A stretch of 64,000 bases of DNA. Origin: Oreocharis arfaki (taxonomy: Eukaryota > Chordata > Aves > Passeriformes > Paramythiidae). This document shows positions 36,120-48,100 of this stretch, one piece after another. The stretch lies in assembly GCA_013398015.1 (NCBI GenBank), contig VZRR01012436.1, forward strand, positions 434,001 through 498,000. Direction: 5' to 3'. The translations under genes and the position numbers were made by a program. Position 1 is the stretch's first letter, and the number at the start of each line of letters is the position of its first letter. The notes under the pieces are model-generated. The model ran no database searches. It had not been told where the DNA came from and saw nothing but the letters and a program-made list of their open reading frames with translations.

Positions 36120-39100
36120 ATGCATTTACCACAGAGGAGGCAGCTACGGAGGAACCGAATCCTTTTCTTGCTTGCCATAGTGTTGGTCCTCTCTTTCTAC
36201 CAGCTCCAGTTCAGCCCCTCTGACCTTCCAGCATCACACAGAGCCCCCCAACCCACAGACCCTGTCAAAGTGACCTCCAGGGACTTCCCCAGCAACAAGA
36301 CTGCTGTAAGAGGCAATGCCACAGCACCCAAAATAAGGCACTGTATCTATGTGGATCCTGAGCCAGCTGTGCCCGTCACTACACCAGTGGGTACAACACC
36401 ACAGCAAGAAAATGCCAGTGAAAGCTCCCCAGATGAAAAACCACCCTATGAGTCCAAAGGAGAATATCCCCAGGACCTATTCAGTGTGGAAGAACGCAGG
36501 CAAGGGTGGGTTGTACTTCACATCTTTGGCATAATGTATGTTTTTGTGGCCTTGGCCATAGTGTGTGATGAGTATTTCGTCCCTGCTTTGGGAGTGATCA
36601 CTGAGAAGTTGCAGATTTCTGAAGATGTGGCTGGAGCCACTTTCATGGCAGCAGGTGGATCAGCACCAGAACTCTTCACCTCCCTCATAGGTGTCTTCAT
36701 CTCACACAGCAATGTCGGCATCGGTACCATTGTGGGCTCAGCAGTGTTTAATATCCTCTTTGTCATTGGCACCTGTGCCCTCTTCTCAAGGGAGATACTC
36801 CACCTGACATGGTGGCCCTTATTTAGAGACATCTCATTCTACATTGTAGACTTACTGATGCTCATCCTGTTTTTCCTAGACAGTGTCATTGATTGGTGGG
36901 AAAGCCTCCTTTTACTGATTGCCTATGCCACATATGTGTTCACCATGAAAAAGAACGTGTTCCTAGAACAATGGGTGAAGCAGGAGCTCAACAAGAAGTT
37001 AAATACTGTGCAGGCAGCATCAGCAGAACATATGCAGAAGGTAGGTGTCCTTAGAGTTGAGGACAAGTTGGAAATAACTTTTTCTAGTGTAAACCACAAA
37101 GAAAAACTGCATCTCCTTCACAAAGCACATATTTGAACCTCAGAATACAGGTACTGGTCAATAATTATGGTTTTAAAATGAGGGAAATGCAAACTAAATA
37201 GAGATTCTAAGAAACTAGAGAACTTCACTAAAAGGGAACTTGTGCAATTACTAAAGGTCTCAGTTGTGGTTGCTTATGTGCTTTCAAAGATGTGTGGAAT
37301 TTTGCTTACTTGGTTCTTGTAAAGAAGTTTCAGAAAGAACACTTGCAGGAACACAATTTTGGTCTGGGAATAAGATTGGACAATTCTGGTAAATGGGGGA
37401 AAAGGCTTCTGTCCCAGCCTCTTGCAAATGAGAGATGTTGGAGGAAAATTCTCTTTCTCCTCTCTGATGCCAGATGTGTTGCTGGGATGCTGGTGGTATC
37501 ACTTGTTACCTGATCAGCAGCACAGAGAGGCATCTGGCAGCCTTTAGCAACCACTGCCAGCTCTCCTGGGCAGCATTTGGCAACCAGATTGAAGTGCTCA
37601 AACTCAATTCCATGCCACCAGATTTCAAACTGTCCCCTGGCACTGCATGCTCTGCTAGTCAGATGTGTCCCTGGCCCTCGAGCTTGCTTTGCCTTCTGAT
37701 CCTGGCACTCCACATCATTTAAGGAAAGGAAGGAAGCAAATAAGGAAAGTGAGGATAGTTGAAGTGGTGCAGAATCGAGAAACTGCTTCTCTTTCCTACT
37801 GCTGGTTTGTTGTTCAGCCAGTGCTCATGGCTGGGAGTCCTGAAAGCTCCTGTGTAACATTCCAGTGGGATACATGTGCAAGAAAACTGCAGTGACACAG
37901 ACACATCGCTGTGGACATCACCAAATATCACAAATTGAATCCAGCCCTGCTCTTGAAGTTTACAGAGAAATCTCATTAATGTTTAGTAGCATGAGAGAGA
38001 GCTGCTGAACCTATCCCTTGGGAAAACTAAATCACAGGAATTATAAATGATGGAAAGTAATGCTAATCACTGTAAAAAAATCCCCTTTTGCACCTTCACT
38101 CTGCTGGAAAATGAGTAAGGATACTGATGTTTGGGGATGAAGTCTGGGTCTGTGTGCAGCTACAGGAATCAGTTGTGAGTCTGCCCCCAGGTGCCTGCAT
38201 CCTCACTGGGGAGCTGTAGGTAGAATCCTGTTTTTCTCAGAAGCCAATGGTTTTAAGGAGGCCCTTGGCTTTGGCTCTTTCAGTAGCATCCATGGACATC
38301 TGTGTCAGCTGTCCCCCTTCCTCAGAGGCAGCAGCCTGAAGGATCATTAGATCCTGAAGCAGCAGAGGTGATTGGTTATTTCTGTTCTTCGTTGCTTGCA
38401 GACAAGCATTGGGGCAGTTGCAGATGATAGAACAATGAGGCCACCAGATGTGAGGAAGCTGCAGGTACGTCTAAGCAATGTCACAGGGATCTGAAGTCGC
38501 TGTATTTTGAATCTCTCCCCGTGTCAGGTCATGAATAAAGGTGTCAACTCCTGTGTCAAGAAACCTGGACCAAAGCCTGTATCATATCAGGCACAATGGC
38601 CACAGTTTGTTTAAGAGGACACCTGGCTGAGGCCTGTCCTTAAAGGAATTTTTATAAAATTTAAGACACAGCTCAGGCTTCCCAGGTGGATTTAACTAGA
38701 AGAGTGCTGTTTGTTCTCTGCTATAAACAGGCATACAGAAATTCAGAAAGTGAATCTTCTTACCTGGTTTCATGGCCAAATTTCCTCCTGGGCTCTCATA
38801 GCAGACACTGGCAGGGTCTGTCCTTCCTCAAAGCAAACGCTGAACATCTCATTCCTCTGCTGCTGTTGAATTGCTGCCCTATGGCCTGGAGAGGCCTTGT
38901 CTGATGTAGTGGACAAGGAAGCTGGAACTGACTGGCTTTGTGTCTCCCCACAGCCTGGGCCAGCCTTGCAGCGGGGCAGCAGCTCAGCCTCCCTGCACAA
39001 CTCTCAGATGCGTGGCACCATTGTCCAGCTCATGATCTACACCCTGGACCCCCTGGCAGAAGGTGAGTGGATGCCCCACACCAGAGGGCCTTGGGTTCAC

Positions 39101-42100
39101 AACCCTGAGTGGTTTAACTGGGAATACAATCAGTATTTTAGGGTCAGCTACTCACCCTTGGGATGCAGCTGAGCATCACAGATGGTGTCTGGTGAGGGGA
39201 GCTCTGTGACAGTGGGATGTGCTCCTTCTGATCGTGTGGCTGGCAAGGACAAACACCTCATGTTTTGGTCCTGCCATATCTACTTTTCCTGTGCCAAGCT
39301 GGTTACTGCTGTGGTGGCTGCTGCTGCTGGGGTCCCTGAAAGTGGTGACAGTCACTCCTGTCCCCCATCTGTGCTGTCTCTCCAACTGCAGGGTCAGCAA
39401 ACTTGAGTTACAGGCTTCCTCCATTCCACAGCATGTCCCATCTTCCTCTTCTTAGCTCAGACCTCATCCCAGCCTTGAAATAGCAGCAGAAAAAGAGGTT
39501 AAAACCCTTGAAGAATTATCTTTTTGAAATGGTTAAAATCCCAGCTGAGACTCTAATCATGATGGTGAGGCCAATTCTATGTGATTCAGACCGACACCTC
39601 TAAAAGCCCACCTGCACTGCTGTGCTATCATCACTGCCATGGCAAAGTGTGTCCACAGCACTGTGCAGGCAATGGGCAGCTCCCCAGGGCCAGGGAAGGA
39701 CTAGCTCAGGTCCAAGACCTCTTTTAAACTGCTCAGGGTACAGAGAAGCCTCATCTCCAGACAGACCAGGGTCTTTGTACACAGCCTTTTAACAGATTGC
39801 TTTATATTAACTTTAATCCAATCACTGTGGAGGTTCATTTTCCAAGAAATAGTGAAGCACATTAAAAAAAGACATTTCTAAGGTTTTCTTTCCTAGCTCA
39901 GCACATGCCCCACCCCTCCACTGCCCTACTTGTTCTAAAGAGATTATCTGCTGCCCATTCAAAGAGAGATTGAAGCTAAGCAGATCAACACCTCTTGTGT
40001 CCCTCACAGAGGTTACAAAGAGGACTCTCCAGATCAGAATCCCAGCTGCACAAACTGATTGAGGGAACAAAAGAGGGTGGATGAGGACAGCAAGGCAGAT
40101 CAGTATCTGCTTTGACAGGTTCCAGTGAAGGCACCCAATGTGTTATGAACAGTAGCCTAACAAGAGCCAGACTTGTCGGGGTTTGCTCCTTGCCTCCTGT
40201 GCCCCTGAAAGGTTGTATCAACAGTACCAGGATAGACCCAAAACATTCCAAGAGGATAAGCCATTGCCTTGAGCATCAGAAAGTGCCAGAATTGAGGGGC
40301 TGCTGCCACTCAGAGACCCCCCAGCACCTTCTCATCCTTCCCACACCTCTAAATGTCTCTGTGCAGTATCTCTCCACCCCAGGCCACCACAAACTTGGCT
40401 TTCTGGTCCAAGTTGGTGCCCTGGTGAAACCCTGTGACCTCTCAGCAGGAGAGCTGTGGGGGGCTGAGGTTGCCAGCCCAGGCCAAGGAGAGCCCCAGCC
40501 AGTTCAGCCCAGAATGGGCACCTGGGAATTTCCATGCAGCTACAAGTCACTGTCCTTGCTAATGAGGCTGCTGTTCCCAGGCCTTGTGAATATTGAATAA
40601 ACAGGACTGGGGACCAACTTGGATCTTCTCTCAAAGAGACCTTCCCTACTCATTACATTGAATCACAGAATCATTTAGGTTGAAAAAGTCCTCTAAGTCC
40701 ATCAAGTTCAACTGTTCCCCCATCACTGCCAAGGCCGCATGTCCCCAAATGCCCCATCTGCACATCCTCTAAATCCCTCCGGGGTTGGTGACTCCCTGTG
40801 CCAGGGCTTGAGAACCCTCTGGGTGTAGAAATTTTTCCTGATATCCAACCTAAGCCTCTGCCGGCCGCCCGGCAGGGTATGAATTCCTGTGTGTGCGGCA
40901 GCCACTAGATGGGAGTGTGGCCATGTGTATTTGGGTCTGATACCGCAGGGACTATGCGGGGATGGGCTGCAACAGCCTCTCCAGAAGGTTTTTATTTCCT
41001 AGACCCTTTACTTTACTAATGCCTCTGAGTTAATGACAAAACCTCTGCCCCACGTACATGCGCGCTCCACTCATGACTGTGAGAACAGATAGCGCTTTAT
41101 AAAATATAACAATAAAATTACTGATACTACAACAGCTCAGCACTCAAAATCAAGGAGCCAATGTGCGTTGTAGGAGATCCTCCTGACCCTGATAAATTCC
41201 TACCTGAAGAAAAAAAAGTAAAAAAGAAAGTCTGGAGAAAAGGAATTTATGCATGGACTGAGAAACCTAAGTGCCTTGAGGAGCTTGGCCAAAGAAATGA
41301 AATGAAATCCCGAGGATGGCTCTGAAAAAGGATTTGAACCTGTCAAGGCATATCAGGACTTGTATTCTGATATATTAATAGTTCTTAGTCCTGTGTTAAC
41401 AGCCCTGTAGCCCTGTGGGACCCTGGGGACAGCTGTGCCTGGTTCCCTTGGATCACCAACACAGTCCCTCCCTTTGCTGTGTGTGCAGCACTGTCTGTAC
41501 CAGGCACATTTCTGTAATTAGGCTGCTACGTAAAAGATGATCCCAAAGCAATTTATCTTTCCTCAAGGGCCCTTGTTCCTTCTTGCCAAGGCCTGTAGCA
41601 TCAGCACTTAGAGGCTGCGGTAATGAACACTTGACAGAAGGAAAAGGTTGCCAACAGTTGCTCAGCAGTTCCTCACTGAACATACTGCAATCAGGATTCT
41701 GTAGGGTTTCCTTCTTTCTGCTGCCCTCGCTTTTTATTTGGGCAGCACAGAAGTGGTTTCAGGGTAGCAAGGCCCAAAACATAGAAAAGCTGCCAGCGCT
41801 GGGCCTCCAAAACCAAATTTCAGGGGCAGAGGTCTTGGAAATACAGAAGAAGTCTGAAACACAAACTCGCAACCCCCCTTGCGTGAAACAAAATTTCTCA
41901 GTTGAAGAGTGGATTGAGCTCAGAATGTGGTTTTCTTTCTGTGTTACGAAGGTATCATTACTTAGGTCTTTTTCTCTGTCTCAGGGAGACTACATGTTTA
42001 CTTTAGAAATTCTAATATTTACATTTCATCCTGAATTATATTTTTGATAGAACTTTAAACTTTCAATGTGCCTTTTTTTAAATTAGGAATTTCTAGCAAG

Positions 42101-45100
42101 TTTGTTCTTTTGTCCTTTTCCCCACTTTCTGTGAAAGTGAGTAGAAGAAGAGCATGAGATCTTTTCAAGATCATCCCATTAGACACCAGAGGGAACAGCT
42201 GGGGAATTAAAGGGAGTGAGGATTTTGGAAATGCTCGGGAACCCTCTCATTTCTGAACCACGAGCCTTACCATCAGACTCTTTAAACTCTAGTCACACAG
42301 AGAAGAAGGCAGAAGCCTACATTTCTCTTTGAATGAAGCAAAAGGCTCCAGCAGAGATGTTGTCAGAGCTGCCTGCCCTCACTATGCCCCAGTTGACAAG
42401 GTAATGATTTCGGAAATTAGACCAGAGCAGTGGGCATTGTTGCAGGCTGGAGAAGGCTGAAGGCAGCTACAGCTTCTCTTTGCTTCATTAGCATTCCATC
42501 ATTTGTTGTAAGAGAATTGTGATACAAAGGGGCAAAAGGAATCACAAGCCTTTTTTTAATACTTCCACTTTTAGACAGCAGAATTTCCAAATCTTTCAGG
42601 TTCACGCCAAATTGTAAAGAAAAAATCCTCCCTGCTGATTGTGTTGTGAATCCTGTCAGATTGAGTATTAGAGCCAAAGAGTGAATTAAATATAAGAGCC
42701 AAATTCAAGGCAGAAGCTCAGCTGCCACCTGAAGTCCATCCTGGATGCTGTCAATTCATAGAAAAAGAATTCTCCTGGAGAGCATCTCAGGGCCACTGGA
42801 CACAGACATGTCCTGTGTGATGGGTTCTCAGCCCAGGAGACAGAGTTGCCAGCAGTGAATGCCCCAGGTCACTGAGAGGGACACTGCCCTGCACAGCTAA
42901 TCCAGTACAGCACAGACTGAGCTCATGAACATCCTTCCTACTCATGCTGACCTGCAGATCTGGCCAGCTTAGAGCCAGCTCTGCCTCCAGTCTCAGTCCC
43001 TCCTGCAGGAATTGTGTGTCAGAGGAATTAACATCCTTTTAAACGAGGCTGATCTCATGAGAACTGGACAGTGGCCTGGGCCTAATCTGTTTATCCTGAG
43101 AGATGCTCCCAGGCTCCACTTGGCACTCCCAGCCCATGGCCTGGCTGAGGGCAGGGAGCCAGCAGCTTGAATTTCTATAATCTCAGGCTGAGCCTGACTG
43201 CCCTGACCCTGCTGATAGGAGCTATTGCAGCAGCTTCTGGGAAAAGCCAAACAGAAGGATGCATTGCCCACTGCTTAGAGGAGATTGGGAGCAAAAGGTC
43301 ACCCCTGCACTGAGGGATGTGCTTGTGCACAAGCACAGGCGGAAGGAAGCGAAACACTTCACATCCCCTCCAGTGAACTTCAGTATTGACAAGGAGGATG
43401 GAAGAGTCAGGCTCTTGAGTCCCAGACAGCCTTTCAAAGGAGAAGAAATTACCATTTAGATGAGAAATTCTTACCTGTGAGGGTGGTGAGGCCATGGCAC
43501 AGGTTGCCCAGAGAAGCTGTGGCTGCCCCTGGATCCCTGGAAGTGTCCAAGGCCAGGCTGGACGGGGCTTGGAGCAACCTGGGATAGTGGAAGGTTAGCC
43601 CCTGCCTATGACAGGGGGCAGGGCTGGATGACCTTTACAGTCTCTTCCAACCCAAACCATTCTGGTACTCCATGATAATTTCATGGAGTACCAGACATTC
43701 CAATGAGCAGTGGAAATCCCAGCTGGTGAAAGATGTTTCTGTCAGACAGTAGCAGGAATCTCACCAGAGTAGGACCTGTCCCCTGAGGTCTTAATGTCTG
43801 AGCTGGGCCCAGTTATTGGACATACACCAGAATTTACTGATTTTCACAAGGTTCAGCTCAGAACAGTAGTTCTGCTCACATGGCTGGACCTGCTATTTCC
43901 ATTATCTCAATGTCACTGTGATTAATAAAGTGGCAGGGCCCTGCCCTTGAGGCAAATGACAACAGCACCTTCTGGGTGCGTAGTCAACTGCACAGTAGAT
44001 TAAATCAGTGTGATAAAAGTTTCAGAGGAAATTAATTTACAGCCCTGCACACAAGCCAAGCACAGCATTGGCCAATTCCTTGTGGCTACTGTCCATGAGC
44101 AAACCCAGTGACCCTCAGTCATTGGGTGTGCAGCTCGACAAAGGACATAGATTAGAGCAAAATGGGGCTTTTCTTCGAGCCCATTCTTCTTCACTTTCTC
44201 TGAGAGTCAGCAGTAAAATATTTGAGCAAAAAACAACTATGGAGACACACAGTTTCACAGTTCACTGTAAACCAGTAAAAAAGCAGCTCAGCAAAGTATA
44301 GCAGAGCTTGGTTTACAGTGGAAGAAGCCCTCAGCAGTCCCAGAAACAGAGCACCAGACCTGTGCTGGTGAAGGTCATCTCTCAGACAGCCTGGACCATG
44401 CTGAACCTGGATACCAGGAATTTAGATCAGCTCCAGCAGGAGACACTTGTGTATACTTAGAAAAATCAACAATTTTCCAGGGAACTGGAACATAAAAGGT
44501 GTTTATTTTCCATTCCCATCAGATCCCCAGGCTGTAAGTAGCACCCTAAAGCCTCTTCAGCAGCCACATAGCAGGAGGAAGGTGTCATTTTTAGTTTGCA
44601 CATAATCTAGCCTGGTAAAAATCAATAGTCCATTGGGAACAAGATGTTACTGCACCGAAACTCCTCCTCTGTATTACTGACCTGGAAAGGATTTCTCATT
44701 CCTCTAGATTCTCTTTAAATAGGATGGTGTTAGTTCCATGTCAAATTGCTGGCGTAATTGCTGTAGCACTAGGCAGTTAAATATAACAGCTATGAGCAAC
44801 TAGCAGCAGCTAAAACGTGGGGTCACAGCCAGAACAACTCCTGGGGAAGTGCTGGCCGCAGCCCCTGCGAGAGGAAGGGAGCAAGAGCATGTGTGTGTTG
44901 GGGGAGGCAGGTCAAGGGGGGCTTTGCAGTGACAGCCCCTAATGACTGTCCTTCTCACCCACAGCAAAATTTAAAGACAGGGTTGACATCCTGAGCAACA
45001 TGGCCAAGGCCAAGGCTGAGGCCCTGGAAGGACAAGGCTCCCAGCCAGGTGAGTGCAGGAAGAGCCAGCACTGTTTGCTTTGTTTTGCACTGCAAGCCCT

Positions 45101-48100
45101 CACCTTCCCAGCACGCAAAACCCAAAGGCTGGCAAAGAAACACTGGGGTCTAACAGAAATTTTGTGCTATTACTGGTCACAGATGGCTGCTGTAACAATG
45201 CAGGAGAAATCAATCGATGCACGCAGGCAGGAACAGCCATCCCCAAAGGAGCTGTTAGTGAGGCAGCATCTGGGCAGGGAGAGCTACAAGGATGCACTGG
45301 AAATGGCCATGGAACAGTGCAGGAGGGAAATCAGGCCATTGCAGACAGCACTTGGGTGCTGCTGGTCTTTGGTAGGCCGTGCAAATGAGGAGTTTGTTAA
45401 ACCAAAGTACCTTCAAACACTTGCAGAAGGACACAGAAGGTTCCTCCAGAGGGAATAAGCTGCACTGACTCCGTCTGTATCAATTCCAAGGACCCGCGCA
45501 CCCTTTCTTTAATAGAATCACAGAATCATATAATGTTTTGGGTTGCAAGGAACCTTAAAGACCATCCAGTCCCACCCCCTACCATGGGCAGGGACACCTT
45601 CCGCTATCCCAGGTTGTTCCAAGCCCCATCCAACCTGGCCTTGGACACTTCCAGGGATCCAGGGGCAGCCACAGCTTCTTTGGACAATCTGTGCCATGGC
45701 CTCACCACCCTCACAGGTAAGAATTTTTTCCTAACATTTAACAGATATGCCCTCTGTCAGTTTAATATTTTTTGGGTTTTCTCTGTCACTGCTGACACAC
45801 AGCCTTTGAGAGCTGCCTTGAAGCCAGAGCTGGCCTGTGCTACAACACAGGTTTGTGCTGCCAGCAAGGCTGCAGATTTTGAACAAGAAGCTCTTGTGTG
45901 GAAGGTCCCAGCTCCACACGACATAGGCACACCTGAACACCTCCCAACACTGGCCTCATATAGGTGAATGAGCCCAAACTTGAGAAGAACACTGTTTAAA
46001 ATTCAAGTAAATTTTTGGTGTGTGCTATAAGCACCACACTGACTTCACTCCCTGACCTCTGCTCTGTGTCATCCATATTTCTGCTCTAGTCCCGCAGAGG
46101 TTTCTGTGTAAGTGGAGGCTATGCAGGTTAATGCAGGAACAGCAGGACATTGCAGTTACTTCCTTGTATGTGTCAGCACTTTCCTATTTGCTTTTGAATA
46201 CCCACAAAATGATCAGGGATTAAAGTCTGGCAGCACATCCTGGTCATTTTTCAGAAGCCTTGAAGAATATCAGTTCCCTGGAGAATGCTGTGCTCTACTC
46301 CGAAGGCGGGGGGTGGGGTGGGGGGGAACCTGAGAAGCAAAGCTTTACCTCCTGTCTGGGTTTTAATGACATCTTCAATACAATCTTCAGAATCCAGAAA
46401 GAAACCAAGAAATACTAATCAGCTGCAAATGAGGAAATTAGCATTCCCCTGTTACACATGTGCCCCTCACAGCAGTTCTGGATGCAAGGTCAGGGGAGCA
46501 TCAAGGTCTCATTCTACTCCAGGTGGGCCAAATTCTGCCCCGATTTACCAAACACGATCACAGCAGTCAGGGAGGACACACAACAAACTGAAGCAATCTC
46601 AGGGTGTTTAACCTGAAATGCCACCATTGTGGTAGGGAGCTCAGAGCTCCTGCTGGTCACAGGGAAGGTGACCACCTGATAGGGTGGCCACCCATCCAAG
46701 ATGACTGAAACCAGCATTCCTTCTCATTGCTTTTTACAGAAGAGGAAAAGAAAGCACCGAGCACCGTCCAGGTAACTCCTGCCAGTCACTCTGAGCCCAG
46801 CAAAGACACACAGAAGGCAGATGTGCCACAGGATGGACAGGTATCAAAATCAGGAGCACAGGCACTAAGTGCCCATCCAGGCTGACCTTCACGTGTACTT
46901 TCCTTCTTCCCTCTCCAGAGCTGTTGGGACAGGACCCAACCCATGTCACTGGCATCTATAAACAGGCTCTGTGTGTAGTGATTTATTAAGATGCTGGCTG
47001 AAACATTTTGGCTTACAATCACAAATTGGGTCCAAATTATGACACCAACTGAGACTGGATAGTATTGTCCCCTCAAATGACTCTTCTGAGGTCAGAGGGC
47101 ACTCCAGGGTAAGGGAAGATAAGAGCACATGACTGTCCTGTGCTCACCAGCAGACTGTTCTGTTCTGCTCCCCAAATCCCTTTTGGGTGATGTAATTGGG
47201 CAGTTCTGATGAGAAAAGGTTTTTCAAGGACATAAAATGTTTAATTTGTGTCTAGAAGGTAGGTCTAGTTAATGGATGCCAATTAGTTAACAATACACAG
47301 GTGCTGGGGTGGGGGTGCCCCTGGATCCTGTCCCACAAGAGCTGTGGCTGCCCTCAGCAGGTTACAAATGTGAGCTCTGCTCAGGTGAGGCCATGGTGAG
47401 TAACTGCAGCTCCTTGTTAATGTGAAAACATATTGGCTTTTTGATTTTTTATCCTGATGTATAGCCCCTGTCAAGCAGTGACACCTCAGATGACAGCAGC
47501 TCTGAGAGCCAGCAGGACAGCGATGAGGACAGCACAGAGGGTGATGAAAACGATGAGCCCTTATCTCTGGAATGGCCAGAATCAAGGAAGAAACAAGCAA
47601 TTTACCTTTTCCTCTTTCCCATTGTCTTTCCTCTCTGGAGCACTCTGCCTGATGTCAGAAACCCAGTAAGAATCTATCTTCCTTCTGCTACTGGAGTCAT
47701 TAACCGAGCTATAGATTTCCTCTGGGCAAGAGTCCCTGGGTCCATTTTTCCATGTCTGGAGTCTTTGCATAGCTGAAGTGCTGTTACTGCTGCAGGGAGT
47801 GGGACAGGAGCCCCAGCTGCAGTGTAAAGTCATTCCAGAGACTTAATTTAATAAACCACAAACTCTAGCAACTACAGGTCACCTACTCAAGCTGAAAAAC
47901 AGAGCAGATAGAGAGGGGTCCAGGGTCCAAGTTAAAGCAATCAATTGCAGTGAAGTGTTTCAGGTGAATAGTTTTCAATGGGGACTATAAACTTCCCTGA
48001 AATATCTTTTTTTTTTCTTTTCAAACTTGATTTCAACAGGAGTCAAAAAAATTCTTTGTTATCACATTTTTTGGATCCATCCTCTGGATTGCTGCGTTCT

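Larger units (their letters stand above)
39063..44964. other. Large SLC24A1 intron (5.9 kb) with two CR1 copies
   Basis: This is the longest intron of the gene, between the GTGAGT donor at 39063 and the CACAG acceptor at 44964. It contains CR1 fragments at 40660-40862 and 43462-43675, a CTCF-like motif at 40902, and otherwise unrecognised sequence. The open frame of 162 codons at 40112-40600 resembles no protein that I know. Confidence 0.6.

Noticed and set aside
41281..41400. tRNA-like or primer-binding-site-like string GGATTTGAACCT near 41330
   Set aside because: The string resembles the complement of a tRNA T-arm. No acceptor stem, anticodon arm or long terminal repeat structure could be built around it, so neither a tRNA nor a retroviral element is supported.
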